DNA of 64,000 nucleotides from Pseudorasbora parva (taxonomy: Eukaryota > Chordata > Actinopteri > Cypriniformes > Gobionidae), in assembly GCF_024679245.1 (NCBI RefSeq), contig NC_090182.1:35673047-35737046 (forward strand). The letters are read 5' to 3'. Positions 34,101-46,194 of this stretch are shown here, piece after piece. Below the pieces are notes generated by a model. It did not search any database and was not told the DNA's origin. It saw nothing but the letters and a program-made list of their open reading frames with translations. The translations under genes and the position numbers were made by a program. How positions within the stretch are numbered: position 1 is the first letter of the stretch; each line of letters begins with the position of its first letter.

Positions 34101-34767
34101 AGTAGTACATATCACTGCATGAAAAGTGGGATTTTCGTCCCCGTAAACGGCCGGAAATCTCCCTGATTTTCGACAATTAATGTCAGTTTACAGCCTGTGA
34201 ACGTCGCGTTCGTCTGTGCCACATATTGACGGAAACGAACCATGACGTATGTGGAGCTTGCGGAGGCATGCTGGCGCTGGCGCTAATGGCTCTAATTAGC
34301 ATATGAATAGCAGCTCTGGGCGGCGCCTTGCCGGAATGGCTTGAATTTCCTCACTCAGTATTGGTTGAAACTACTACATTGAAACAAGAAATATCACTCG
34401 TGATTGGTTGGCAGATCTGTTACTATTGGTCAACCTGGGTAATACATTAATAAATTTAAACCCCCAAATTATAATAATTTTACACATATATATATAAAAT
34501 TATGATTTGCATATTATTTTTTAATTGTATATATTCATATTCATGTGATATGCTATTATGTGTTATATTCATGTCATTGTTATCCTATGGACTACGCTAT
34601 TATAACCATCAAGGACATTCATTTATTGAGGAAAGGAAAATATACCAGGGACGTGCAGTTTATTCAAAGAAAGAGCTTTATTAGAACAAACACAAACACA
34701 CAACCAAATGCAAAACGTTTGAGATCTGCCCACACGACAATAGGAAGCTCACGAGAAGCCCAAAATC

Positions 34768-35694
34768 CTACAGCACTATGAAGTCTCTGTTTTCCGCTTC
34801 AGAGCTGTAGGTAACTAGCGCCATTCTGTCTGTTTTAAGTCCATTTTTCAGACGTCTGTCGTGCGTTGCCCTGTTCTTTGGAATCGCCTTTAATCTCGAT
34901 TGCAGCGTGGCACAGAGCTCGGCGAGCTCCTGGCTGGTCAAACAGTCCATCCAGACACCGCGCGAACGATGCCGTCTTCCTCATCAGACATCAGGTCTAT
35001 GGTAGCGCACTTCCAAAGGCCCACCTCATATCCTCAGCTAACACACTCTTTCTTGCTTGTAGCAGCTGTAAAAACAAACAATAAAGACAATCAGTATTGC
35101 GCGATGTACTGCGTAAAATGCACCTGAAAAATAGTCACACTGACCAAAAACGGATCTAATCTAATAAATCTTACCCTCTTTCTTCTCAATCGACTCCGAG
35201 CTGAACTCTTCACAGCTTCTGCGTGCAATGCAAGAACTGGATGTTTGTACCTCCTGCGTACTGTCTCTAGGTCTTACATGCAGCTGGAAAACAATGAAAT
35301 GAGTGTTATGACGAAGTTGTGAAGACGGCATACTGCTTCCTGTAAAATGACCAGAAAAAGAAAACACTTTTATAAAGCAACTTACATTTGTTCTTTTACA
35401 ATGCTAATTTCAGCTTGTGCTACTTAAAAAGCTTTGCTTTAGGTTATTTTAGCTTAGATAACAGTCTTACCGCAATCTTAGGACTGGTCTTCTCTTAGGC
35501 ACTCGTCTTCTCTTCTTAAAGTTAGTATCTTCCACACAGTTTTTCGACTCCAAAGCAAGCAACCTATCATCTATGGACAGCAACCTGGAGATTATTAAAG
35601 TTAACTGCTCGTTAAAATCGGCAGCAAACTGAGCAAGCTGAGATAGCCCAATGATTGCATTCAGCTGTTTCTTCCCGCCGGTGTTACGGATCAA
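34768..35694 (-). pseudogene. Three exon-like segments within the CACTA-like element
   Basis: On the minus strand three open segments are bounded by GT/AG-type sites: 35694-35471 (IRNTGGKKQLNAIIGLSQ..., donor gtaag), 35283-35175 (after ttttccag, LHVRPRDSTQEVQ..., donor gtaag) and 35065-34768 (after tttttacag). The last includes SDEEDGIVRAVSGW and, after a break, TSQELAELCATLQSRLKA. Frames do not join cleanly across the predicted junctions, so the gene is decayed or the boundaries are slightly wrong. The segments look like a small accessory protein of the element; this is inference, and I do not know its function. Confidence 0.45.
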
Positions 35695-36092
35695 CTGGGG
35701 ATCATGTTATCTGGGGACGGGCGCGTGCACGCAGCTAGTTTTACCTGGATTTACAGCAGATGTTAGACGAGGACAGATTCGTCACAGCGGATTTTCCACT
35801 GAACAGATTTAAAACGCTTTCCACATTATTGGTAAATGTTTGCATAATATCAGGCTCTGTGTTTTCCTCTGTCGCTGCTTTGCTGTATGTTTCAAATGCA
35901 GTTTAAGGGAATTTTTTTATGTGGTTTCATTTCACAACACAGACCACGCCCACATTTTGTTACATTCTTTTCGATGAAAGTCGTATCCAATGACAATTAC
36001 ATTCAATAAATTACATTGTGTCGTATTAGTATCGGAATTTTTATTTTATTTTTAATAACTATTGTTTTTGTAATTTGCTTAGGGTATTTTTT

Positions 36093-36096
<4 letters not shown>

Positions 36097-36183
<87 letters not shown>
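36097..36183. repeat. (TA)n microsatellite
   Basis: Uninterrupted TA run of about 43 units inside the CACTA-like element. Confidence 0.95.
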
Positions 36184-36185
<2 letters not shown>

Positions 36186-36520
36186 TAACTAAAATAACTC
36201 ATAGCCTGTCATATTACCTTTCTCATATTAGCCTATTATATTCTGTTATAATCTATTATATTGCCCACCTGCACATCCCAGCTGATATACAAGATTTGGG
36301 GGGTCATTCTGCATTTGAAAGTTTGAAAGGGTTTTAAATCTTCTAAATAAAGTAAAATGATTCAAAATCAAGTAATTTATATATGCCAAAGTCAACTTTA
36401 AACATATACAATGTAATTTCCAAACAGCAAAATTGTGGCCAGTGAAAATGCTGAGTGGCTAGTAACTTTGGAAAACCACTAGCCACGGTGGCCAGTGAGC
36501 AAAAAAGTTAATGTCAACCC

Positions 36521-36696
<176 letters not shown>

Positions 36697-37276
36697 CGTT
36701 AAAATTAATTTGCGTTAACACGTTAATTTTGACAGGCAATGATATATGATATATAAAGTTTGCTGATGTATGACGCCGCTTATTAGCAGGAGACCGCAAT
36801 GATTGGTAAAAGTTGCGGTGATTGGTCAAAATTGCGAGTCGCACTTAATTCACGGGGACTGATTGCAAATGACACACAATAAATAATCTAGAATACTTTC
36901 ATCAAATATATAAATTCAAGCTAACGTTTAAGATTTTATAATTAGGCTATACTGAGCCTGATCTATCTAAGAGATTTTCTTAGAAGGAAGTTAATACCTT
37001 TTAGAAAAATGTCACATGGGTTAAAACTCCTGCTACCCTGATTTGCATTTGTATAGCTCACAGCATGTTCATTTACATGTTAAAGCCTCCCCTGGAGTTA
37101 AGGGAAGGGGGGTCTTGGGGGGGACAACTGCCAAGCAAGGCCCACGTCAATTTCTGACAATTCACGGCAGTTTTCGGTGTCGCCTGCAAACTGCCATGTA
37201 CAGTCGTAAACCTGATCTTCCACGACAATCTACAGTGCCGCTTACTGACGAAAATCCCACTTTTCATGCAGTGTAT

Positions 37277-40035
37277 GAAAGACACTACAAAGAGTCTAGG
37301 CTATGTAAATTAGACTAATATATTTTCATTATTATTATTTTCTATTTTTGGTAGACTTTTCTTATGGAGCATCATTTATTTTTAGATTTATTTGATGGCC
37401 AGTTAGGGTCTGTGCAATAAATATTACAGTTCTAAACATCTATTTTATTTGATTGTTCCACTATATTACTGATATTTACAATAATGCATTGAATGTGATA
37501 GGTATCTCTCACATTGTCCCACAGCAAGATTAAAATCGTGTAGATTAGTGTACAATGTTTTAAAATAATAATTAATACTATTTAGTGTCCATTTCATTCA
37601 TTTAACATTTTAATATTGGGGCATCCAAGTTATTTTACATATTTGAACATTTAAAAGAAGTTTCATTTCAACTGACTTGTGATAACTGTTCAAAAACAAT
37701 CAAAAGTCTATGACAAACAACATGTTTTACAGTAACACACATAGTTACTTTCCCTGGTAATGAGTTCTGGATCATGTTTGATATGAAAGACTGTGCCGAA
37801 TCTGTTCACAGTAGGAATTGGAAACACTTGAAAAGGGAAAACACAGGTGAGGCCATGTTTAAAATTGGCAGGCAGCAGCAAAGGGAACTCCACCTACATA
37901 ATCAGATTTTATTGAGGAAAAAAGGTGGAAATGCATAAAAATGGGGACAAACAACACATACAACAAACATTTGTGTTTAAAAATGAAAGATGCCAGTATT
38001 TGTCCTACAGTCACAGCAGACACCAAACTCCATCTGTCAAACCTGTTCATCGTAAAGGCCCACACAATAGGTTTTCATGTCCAGCTAAATCAAGCACATT
38101 TTCTCACAAGGGACCAGATTACCTCCAATGCATGAATGGAATAGTGCTTGGTCTAGAATGTGTTCTATTGTGAAGATACACATGTGAGGAAGGTAACTGC
38201 CTGGAATTACACTGGAGGGCAGAATGCATCTATTTATCCTTGGATAAGTTGCTCTCTTGATAACTGGAGATTTCTCCATCAAGAGCCAGGTGCTGGGTTG
38301 ACGACCTGCTATACTCAGCCTTAGATGGCCGGATGGGTGCAATCTTTTCAATGTCTAGCACATACAGAAACAAAACTGAAAAGCCCCTTTAAACTTAATA
38401 TTTCTCAGAAAGCAAGACTGCTTGTTAATATTGAGAAAAACACATGCCAGTTCAAATGCATGTGTTGAAACCAACATTTAGAAAAATCATATAAAAGAAA
38501 ATTATATTAGAGAGGACTCTATGGACCTATTCAAGGTCAACAAGTTGCTTAAAATATTAAATATCAAACTTTTTTGACAAGGTTACATGGTCACGCCACA
38601 TAGTACAATATAACTTTTAAAAAACGTAATTATATTATCAAAAAGTAATATTTCAAAACATCTATCTAGATCAAAACATCTATCGAGATTTTAGATAAAT
38701 ATGTGTACACTCAAGGGGAATGTGGTATTACTTGTGTGATAATTACACCACAAGTCAATAAATTTAAACTTTACTTAAATGGCATTTCAAAACAATTTGA
38801 AACCAATATGAGTGCCAAGAGAGCATATCTAAGACCTTGCATTATGTAAAATGTCTTCATTTTTTACTTTGTGTCATTGACCCTTAAAAGTTGGCGCAAA
38901 AAGGAAGTCTAAAAAGCAGCAATATGATGATATTATGACATATTTCAAGTGAAACTGCATTAAGAAAAAAATTTTTTAACGCAGGTTCTCTCTTCAGTCT
39001 CATCAGTTAACACATACGTTATGTGGTTCTTTGCCTGATAATAACATTACAATGGCCACTTTTTATTACATCTCAGAAGGACATGAATTGTGATTATAAA
39101 TTGTGTAGACACACCAATTACTTGTTGCCAACCAACAGTTCTGTGCAATTGGTTATGTTATACAGTTACTGTTATATATTTCCCCCCCCCTAGACAATTA
39201 ATGAATGTGTTTCTATATATAGTTTCTCATCCAAAAAAATGGTGTATAATTGAGTACATATAAAGCAGAATAAATTATGGCTACACATGGCTAAGACTTT
39301 TGCTAACACTGCACTTTTATATTATAACTCCAGGTATGTGGCTCTCATACCAGGATGCAAACAACATATTATTATGATCACTGCTGGAGCTTTATGGATG
39401 CCATTAGGAGATAAACCTAATTTGTATGTGCAATCGTTCCTGTGGATAATGCATGTCTGGATTAGAAACAAGGATGTGTAACAGGTAGTCTATCTGGTAG
39501 TTTGTGCTCACCATAAAGAGAAATGTAGTATTGATTATGTGGCAGAGCAAATAAATGTACAAACACATATACACAAACTTTTTTGTTGTATTGTTTTAAA
39601 TAAGGAAACAGATGTTTGCTATCTTCAACAAGTGAATGAACATTTTTATTTTTTTTCTAAATATATTGAGCCAGAGGTGATATGATATGCTTTATGTTAA
39701 ATATGTACATCATGTGCTGAAATCTGAGTGGATACTGTGTGTCACTTCAGCTTCAGACTGCCAATTGTTTTGTTGACTACTTATTGACTTCTAATGTTTT
39801 TTTATTTTATTTATTTTTTTAATGCAGCCACGATTTGCCCTTGTTTTGACCATTTATGAAAGACCTTAAGAGGCAAATGTCATGGAAGTATGTTGAACTT
39901 CATTCTGTTTGACAGAGCAATCTATAACTAAGAATGATGACTTCTTCAACTGCACAGCTCTGAAGGGCTCTTTGTCACCTTGTTCAATCAGAGGACACCA
40001 AACAGTGCTCTGTGCACAAACCATGATGTGACTGT
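37277..40035. other. No recognisable feature
   Basis: AT-rich, low-repeat sequence between two transposons, the longest apparently unique stretch of the window. Frames up to 88 codons (for example minus strand 38085-38351) show no recognisable domain. It may be ordinary host intergenic DNA. Confidence 0.5.
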
Positions 40036-40182
40036 CAGTGTTGGGGAGTAGCTAACTACAAGTAGCGACGCTACTAACTTAAACTAAATGTTTCAGTAGC
40101 TTGCAGTAACTCAGTTGCTTTTTAAACAGTGTAGATTTTGCAGTAGCTAAAACGTAAGACACACCCATCATCATTATCCACA

Positions 40183-40279
40183 ATGGAGCAAGACATGGCA
40201 GCAGAATCAGAGGATGGAGAAACATCTAATTACCTATGGCCTTATTTGTCCAAGTTCATGTATCTCAAGGAAACGACAA
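40183..40279 (+). pseudogene. hAT transposase first exon
   Basis: The frame starts MEQDMAAESEDGETSN, continues YLWPYLSKFMYLKETT and reaches a splice donor, gtgagt, at 40280. In related hAT transposases this N-terminal segment leads into a BED zinc finger in the next exon. A cysteine pair in the following intron sequence (KCMLCKS, about 40301-40321) may be a decayed part of that finger. The start codon lies 147 bp inside the left terminus, a plausible distance for hAT. Exon assignment is inference from sequence and family layout. Confidence 0.6.
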
Positions 40280-40624
40280 GTGAGTAATATCCATTTTTAA
40301 ATGTATTAAATGTATGCTCTGTAAATCAAATTTCTATTTCTGATATAATTGCAAGGACTCGCAATGGTCTGTCAGCCAGTTTTGTACTGAACATTTATGT
40401 GACACGTTTAGGCTTACGCCATTGTTTTGTTCGTCAATTAACAGTTAGTGAGTCGAACAGAAAATTAAATCACAATATAGCTTTGTGTGTTTATCACAAA
40501 ACTTTTATTTAATTAAATTGGTGTATAGATTTGTTGCGATTGGTTTCACGTGGAACCGAACTGTGCTTACACAAGCAGCGTGTGATTTGCGTTCTTAAAT
40601 TCTGCGAGCCCAATCACTGCATGT

Positions 40625-41318
40625 TGTTACAACCCTATGTTTTTTATTTTGTGACCTCTCTGTTTTGTGAGTCTCTCTGTCTGACCAGGAAGTTCATCTG
40701 ATTGGTTCCTGCAGGCTGATTGCTGTCATGTCCTGATTGGTCCACAGTCTTTTAAAAAGATTGTCATCACTTCCTGTAGGGAGATTGATTGATTGAGAGA
40801 TCTTGTGTTTTGAGAGAGAGTTTGACCTGTGTATGCAGAGTTTGTTTGTGTGTTATAAAAGTTTGACTGTGCTAGGAATATTAGACACTGTGAGTATTGT
40901 TTGTTTGTTTAAAACTGACACTGTTTGTATCAGTGGAATGTATTGGTATATCTGACCCTTTGCTTGTTTTCGACACTGATTTGGACTGCCCTTTTCAGTT
41001 TGTTTGCCTGGTTGTACAAATATTGTAAATAATGAGTTTGGGAAAGTAGGGAGTCTGATGCCATTTTTGTTTATTGTAAACTATTTTGATCTCTGTTTTG
41101 GTTAGGGATTTAGGTTTATATACTGTATTTTCTTTTTCTTTCTTTTTGGTTTAGGGTTTAAGAAAGAGGTTTAAAAAAGAGAAGTTTTGTTTGTTATTTT
41201 GGCCCAGTCAGCTCTTGAATCTTCGGTCCCAATTCAAATCAATAAATTCATCTTTATTTCATTACACCGGTTTCAGAGTTTTCATGTTGCACCCTTTTCC
41301 CCTAGACGGGGCGTAACA
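40625..41318 (+). repeat. 5' LTR
   Basis: Starts tgttacaaccctatg and ends gacggggcgtaaca. It contains a TATA-like box (gttataaaag, about 40851-40860) and a polyadenylation signal AATAAA at 41241. Differences from the 3' LTR were seen near 40874, 41109, 41177-41180 and 41302. Confidence 0.95.
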
Positions 41319-41324
41319 TGAAAT

Positions 41325-41342
41325 TGGAGGCTCGTCCGTTGG
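41325..41342 (+). other. Primer-binding site, tRNA-Pro-like
   Basis: The sequence tggaggctcgtccg begins six bases after the LTR. It matches the TGGGGGCTCGTCCG core of the tRNA-Pro primer site known from other retroelements with one difference. The last four bases of the 18 do not match. Confidence 0.65.
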
Positions 41343-41440
41343 CTAGATATTTTATTAGCCAAACTTGTTTTGCTAGTTTATTTTTGTTGGTGTTTGCCTG
41401 GGGTTTTTCTTTTTGTGAGGGAAGATATATGGAAATTGGT

Positions 41441-42918
41441 ATGACGTCAAAATTCGAGCTAGATAAATTTACGATTGCACCCACGGAGGAGAAATTTGAA
41501 AAAATGTCGCAAAGACGATTTGTTGTTAATCTCGGATTTCTTTGACATAGTCGTACCTCGAAATGCGCTTAAAAGGGAGATTAAAGAGGCACTGCATGAG
41601 GAGCTTGTGAAACAAAAGAATCTTGCCTGGTGAGAGTGTGGTTACAGGTGTTGCGTCTCCAGCACTATCTGAGGATTTGGAGTCTGTAGAGGCAGAGTTC
41701 AAGTCTGAAGATGGGGCTTGCATGGATCCTGTTAATCCCTCCGCACCAAAAGACCAATTGTTGGCGATCCGGTTAAAAGAACTGGAAGTGGAATTAAGCC
41801 GACAACAATATCAGAGTCAGCTGTTACAGGTCCGAGCTGTGGAGCTTGAGACGAAGCGAGACATCCGGGTGAAAGAGCTGGAGCTTGAACTGAAGTCCAA
41901 GCATGCTCGGTGTCCACCCTCTCCTGTGTTACAGGGAAATACTCCGGTGCAGAGTCCAGTAAGTGCCTCCTCTCCTCTCCCTACAACGTCGCATTCATTG
42001 CCGGTAAGACCTGAATTTGACATTAGTAGGCAAATTTTGTTAGTTCCTATATTTAGAGAGAGTGAAGTTGACACGTATTTCACTGTTTTTGAGCGAATCG
42101 CAGCCACATTACAGTGGCCTAGAACTATTTGGCCTTTATTGTTACAATGCAAACTTGTAGGTAAAGCGCAAGAAGTATGTTCTGCACTGACGCTTGAGCA
42201 AAGCTTGGACTATGATGCAGTTAAAGCGGCCGTGTTAAGAGCTTATGAACTCGTTCCAGAGGCTTATCGACAGAAGTTTAGGAAACATGTGAAAAACCCC
42301 AGTCAAACATTTGTTGAATTTGCACGAGAGAAAACCACATTGTTTGAAAAATGGTGTGCTGCTAGCAAAATTACAACTTTTGAGCAGTTGAAAGAGCTAA
42401 TTTTAGTGGAAGAGATCAAAAACGGTGTCTCGGAAAAGATAGTAGTTTATTTGAATGAACAAAAAGTTGTGTCACTGTCAGAGGCTGCCGTATTTGCTGA
42501 TGAGTTTGTGCTCACGCACAAAGTTCATTTTCCGTCCCCACGTTCTTCACGTCACACTGTTGTAGATCGCAGACACAATTCTAAAACAGCAGTGACTGTT
42601 CAAAGAGATGATCAGACTTCTGATTCTTCCATGATGTTGCGGGAGTGTTTTTATTGTCATGACACTGGACATTTGATTGCTGCTTGTCCTGTGCTGCAGC
42701 GGAAAAATCAGAGAAGAACTCAAAATACATCTAAAAGTGTGGCCTTTGTGCGTACTCATTCTTCGTATTCTTTGTTGTCCTTTGATCCCTCTTTTGAACC
42801 CTTTGTTTATGAAGGAGCAGTATCCTTTTCTGAATTGGACTCAGAATCCAAACGTGTACGCATTTTGCGAGATACGGGTGCTGCACAGTCATTCATTCTT
42901 GCAGATGTACTTCCGTGA
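41441..42918 (+). pseudogene. Gmr1-like Gag with start of protease, frameshifted
   Basis: The likely start is ATG 41441 (MTSKFELDKFTIAP). Two frame changes, near 41510 and 41618, separate this N-terminus from the long open part (from about 41623, 431 codons). That part has a coiled-coil-prone Glu/Lys/Leu region (LKELEVELSRQQ), a capsid-like segment (YELVPEAYRQKFRKHVK, FAREKTTLFEKW) and a zinc knuckle CFYCHDTGHLIAACP (CX2CX4HX4C) at about residues 342-356. It ends with the aspartic-protease active site LRDTGAAQSFI near residue 415. A stop at 42918 lies only a few codons after the protease motif and reflects a third frame break. Gag and protease share one frame. Confidence 0.88.
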
Positions 42919-43730
42919 CTTCACAGTCCAGCTGTAATTCTGATGTTTTAGTTCAGGGAATTGAACTTGGTGTGGTCAGAGTTCCTTTGCATACTGTATA
43001 CTTGCGTTCTGATATTGTGACTGGTTTAGTTAAAATGGCTGTACGTACTCAGTTACCACTGAAAGGAATCTCTCTTATCCTTGGAAACGATTTAGCAGGA
43101 AGTAAAGTTTCATGTCTCCCTGAGGTTACTGATGTACCTTGTGTCTCAGGAAATGATGTGTTGACTCAGGAATTCCCAAGTGTATTCCATTCCTATGTTG
43201 TGACTCGAGCACAAACTCGCAAGTTTGAAAATGAAATTGATCTCTCCAATTCATTCATGAGTTCAGATGTTGAGGATACCACTGTGGAGGTTGTTTTAGA
43301 GAATTTGAGCTTTGGACCCAAATTTGACTTTCCTTTTGACAGGAAACAATTAATTGAGGCACAAAATGTTGATGATACTTTGTCGTCTTGTATTTCTGCT
43401 GTGATTGATAAATCTAAACTCCCAGATCATGCTGTTGCTTATTTTTTAGATGACGGGGTGCTCATGCGTAAATGGAGTCCTCAGAACTTGAAGCATGATT
43501 GGAGTTCTGTGTTTCAGGTAGTTCTTCCAAAATCCTACAGAGACTATGTACTTAGTGTGGCTCATGACCATGAACTTTCTGGTCATCTGGGTGTTAAGAA
43601 AACCTATAATAATCTCCTGAAACATTTTTTCTGGCCTGGAATGAAGTCCACTGTGTCCCAATTCTGCGTTCTTGCCATGCTTGTCAAGTTGCTGGAAAAC
43701 CGAATCAGGTTATTTCGCCAGCACCCTTAA
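42915..43730 (+). pseudogene. Protease remainder and integrase zinc-binding domain
   Basis: This 271-codon frame follows the protease active site in another phase. It contains ISLILGNDLAGSKV, the conserved protease C-terminal region in Gypsy-type elements. A variable linker follows, then the integrase N-terminal HHCC domain: HDHELSGHLGVKKTYNNLL, FFWPGMKSTVSQFC. The frame leaves register inside the cysteine pair; the matching CHACQ lies in the next phase at about 43671-43687. The zinc domain is therefore split by a frame break. Its position upstream of RT is the key to the element's unusual layout. Confidence 0.85.
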
Positions 43731-43741
43731 AGCCTATTCCA

Positions 43742-44572
43742 GTGATGAAGGAACCATTTGAGAAGATTGTGATTGATTGTGTTGGTCCTTTACCAAGGAC
43801 CAAGTCTGGTCACTCATACTTATTAACCTTGATGTGCTCTGCTACTAGGTTTCCTGAAGCCATCCCACTACGTTCATTGAAGTCCCCTACAATTGTGAAA
43901 GCAATTGTGAAGTTCTGTACAACCTTCGGTCTACCCAAGTTTATCCAGTCTGATCAAGGGTCTAATTTCATGTCCAGAGTATTCCGTAAGGTAATGAAAG
44001 AGCTGAACATTCAACATAACATATCTAGTGCTTATCACCCACAGTCTCAAGGGGTACTCGAAAGGTTTCATCAGACCCTTAAGACCATGATCAGAACTTA
44101 CTGTCTCCAACATAAGAGAGACTGGGATGAAGAGGTTCCTCTTCTGTTGTTTGCTGTTCGCAATACGGTACAAGAGTCACTTGGATTCAGTCCAGCCGAG
44201 CTATTTTTTGGCCATTCTCTGCGGGGACCATTAAAGGTGTTACAAGAACAAGTACTTTCTTCAAGTCAGTCGGCTACCCCTTCTAAGAATGTACTAGATC
44301 ATGTGAGTTCATTTCATGAACGTTTACACTCAGTGTGGCAACTAGCACAACAGTCCCTAACAACTGCCCAGTCTCATATGAAAGGCAGATATGACAAAAA
44401 GTCTGTTCAACGCTTATTAAAGGTTGGTGATCAAGTTCTTGTATTGATGCCTTTGCCTGGCTCAGCTCTCCAAGCAAAGTTTACAGGGCCTTATGTGATT
44501 GAAGAAAAGTTAAGTGACACCGACTATGTAGTGCAAACTCCTGAAAGAAAAAGACTCGTATATGCCATATAA
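43742..44572 (+). pseudogene. Integrase catalytic core and C-terminal domain
   Basis: This enzyme inserts the DNA copy into the genome. The D,D35E triad is intact: IDCVGPLPRT (first Asp), SDQGSNFMSRVF (second Asp) and GVLERFHQTLK (Glu). AYHPQSQG precedes the Glu, and WDEEVPLLLFAVRNTVQES follows. The C-terminal part includes VGDQVLVLMPLPGSALQAKF and TGPYVIEEKLSDTDYVV, the GPY/F module of Gypsy integrases. The frame ends at 44572 after a frame change in an A-rich run near 44545; homologous coding resumes in the RT frame. The active site shows no change, so the break is the only visible defect. Confidence 0.92.
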
Positions 44573-44574
44573 AC

Positions 44575-46161
44575 ATGCTTAAACTGTATGTCTCTCGTCC
44601 TAACTCTGAAGATTCTGCCAGTTCTCTAGTGTCAACTCCTGTTGCTGTTACTTCTGTGGATGTGGTTCCTTTTGAATATTCTCCCTGCATGGATGGTCTT
44701 CATTTAGGAAGTGCTTGTCTTTCTGGTGCTCGTTTGCAGAATTCTGATGCTCTTGTAAGTCTTAGTTCTAAACTCTCACATTTATCTAAATCATCTCAGC
44801 ATGAACTTGTACAGTTAATTGACAAATACTCTGCACTTTTCTCAGATGTACCTACTGTGACTAATGTTTTGAAACATGACATTGACGTTGGTGATCATCG
44901 TCCAGTTAAGCAGAACGCTTATCGCGTTAATCCTGTAAAGCGTGAGGTAATGAAACGAGAAACCCGTTATCTCATGGAAAATGGTTTGGCTATGCCAAGC
45001 TCTAGTCCATGGTGTTCCCCATGTTTGTTGGTTCCAAAACCTGATGGGACATCACGCTTCTGTACTGATTACAGGAAGATCAATCAGTTAACTAAATCAG
45101 ATTCGTATCCTCTTCCCAGAATGGAAGACTGTATTGATCGCATTGGAAATGCTAAGTTTGTGACTAAATTGGACTTGCTTAAAGGATATTGGCAGGTGCC
45201 ACTTACAGAGCGTGCTTCGGAGATCTCAGCCTTTGCCACACCTGATGCCTTTCTGCAATATAATGTCCTAGCTTTTGGCCTCAAAAATGCTCCAGCCACC
45301 TTCCAACGGTTAATGAATCAGGTATTAGCCAATGTGAAAAATTGTGAGGCTTACCTTGACGATGTAGTGTGTTACTCAGATACATGGAGTAGTCATTTGC
45401 AAACACTAGAAGAAGTGTTTTCAAAATTTCAAGCAGCTAATCTTACCCTTAATTTGGCAAAATGTGAATTCTGTCATGCTACTGTCACATACTTGGGTAA
45501 GGAGGTAGGTCATGGTACCGTCCGCCCTTTAGAAGCTAAAGTCCAGACCATTGTTGAGTTTACTGTGCCCAAATCTAAGAGAGAACTCAGACGTTTCCTC
45601 GGTATGGCTGGTTACTACAGAAATTTCTGTAAAAATGTATCTGATGTTGTAAAGCCACTCACAGATAACCTTCGTAAAGCTGTGTCTTTTAACTGGAATT
45701 CTCAATGTGAACTTGCCTTTGAATCTTTGAAAAATTTGTTGTGCAATGCTCCTGTTTTAACTGCTCCAGACTTCTCTAGACCTTTTAAACTTGAAGTGGA
45801 TGCCGGTGGTACGGGTGCCGGAGCTGTCCTACTACAGGAAGATGTCCAAGGAATTGACCATCCTGTATGTTTCTATTCTAAGAAATTCAATCGCCATCAA
45901 CTCAATTATAGTACCATAGAAAAAGAAGCACTAGCTCTTTTGTTAGCTCTACAACATTTTGAAATTTATGTTGGCTCCAGTTCTCAACCTGTTGATGTAT
46001 TCACTGATCATAATCCACTTATCTTTCTGCAGCGTATGTGTAACACAAACCAGAGACTTATGCGCTGGGCACTCATTTGTCAGGGCTTTAATTTGCAAAT
46101 TAAGTACAAGAAAGGTGTTGACAATGTTATTGCAGACTCTTTGTCCAGATGTCATTTGTAA
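44575..46161 (+). CDS. Reverse transcriptase-RNase H of Gmr1-like element
   Basis: An uninterrupted 528-codon frame. The N-terminal about 100 residues are a linker, followed by RT: NAYRVNPVKREVMKRE, SSPWCSPCLLVPKPDGT, RFCTDYRKINQLTK, KLDLLKGYWQVPLTE, FGLKNAPATFQRLMN and catalytic AYLDDVVCYS (about residues 259-268). The thumb ends with RRFLGMAGYYRNFCKNVSDV. RNase H follows: LEVDAGGTGAGAVLLQE (Asp near residue 408), NYSTIEKEALALLLALQHF, VFTDHNPLIFLQRM and the terminal DNVIADSLSRCH. All expected acidic residues are visible. In the element this would be the C-terminal part of a polyprotein, so the ATG at 44575 need not be a real start. The 3' LTR begins 34 bp after the stop. Confidence 0.95.
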   Translation: MLKLYVSRPNSEDSASSLVSTPVAVTSVDVVPFEYSPCMDGLHLGSACLSGARLQNSDALVSLSSKLSHLSKSSQHELVQLIDKYSALFSDVPTVTNVLKHDIDVGDHRPVKQNAYRVNPVKREVMKRETRYLMENGLAMPSSSPWCSPCLLVPKPDGTSRFCTDYRKINQLTKSDSYPLPRMEDCIDRIGNAKFVTKLDLLKGYWQVPLTERASEISAFATPDAFLQYNVLAFGLKNAPATFQRLMNQVLANVKNCEAYLDDVVCYSDTWSSHLQTLEEVFSKFQAANLTLNLAKCEFCHATVTYLGKEVGHGTVRPLEAKVQTIVEFTVPKSKRELRRFLGMAGYYRNFCKNVSDVVKPLTDNLRKAVSFNWNSQCELAFESLKNLLCNAPVLTAPDFSRPFKLEVDAGGTGAGAVLLQEDVQGIDHPVCFYSKKFNRHQLNYSTIEKEALALLLALQHFEIYVGSSSQPVDVFTDHNPLIFLQRMCNTNQRLMRWALICQGFNLQIKYKKGVDNVIADSLSRCHL

Positions 46162-46182
46162 ACTTGTAACCATGTTTACTCT

Positions 46183-46194
46183 AATGTGTGGGGG
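46183..46194 (+). other. Polypurine tract before the 3' LTR
   Basis: The purine-rich aatgtgtggggg lies directly upstream of the LTR start TGTTAC at 46195, where plus-strand DNA synthesis would be primed. It is short and broken by T residues. Confidence 0.6.

Noticed and set aside
38085..38351. 88-codon minus-strand frame with varied composition
   Set aside because: Looks protein-like at first sight, but no domain, splice context or neighbouring coding supports it.
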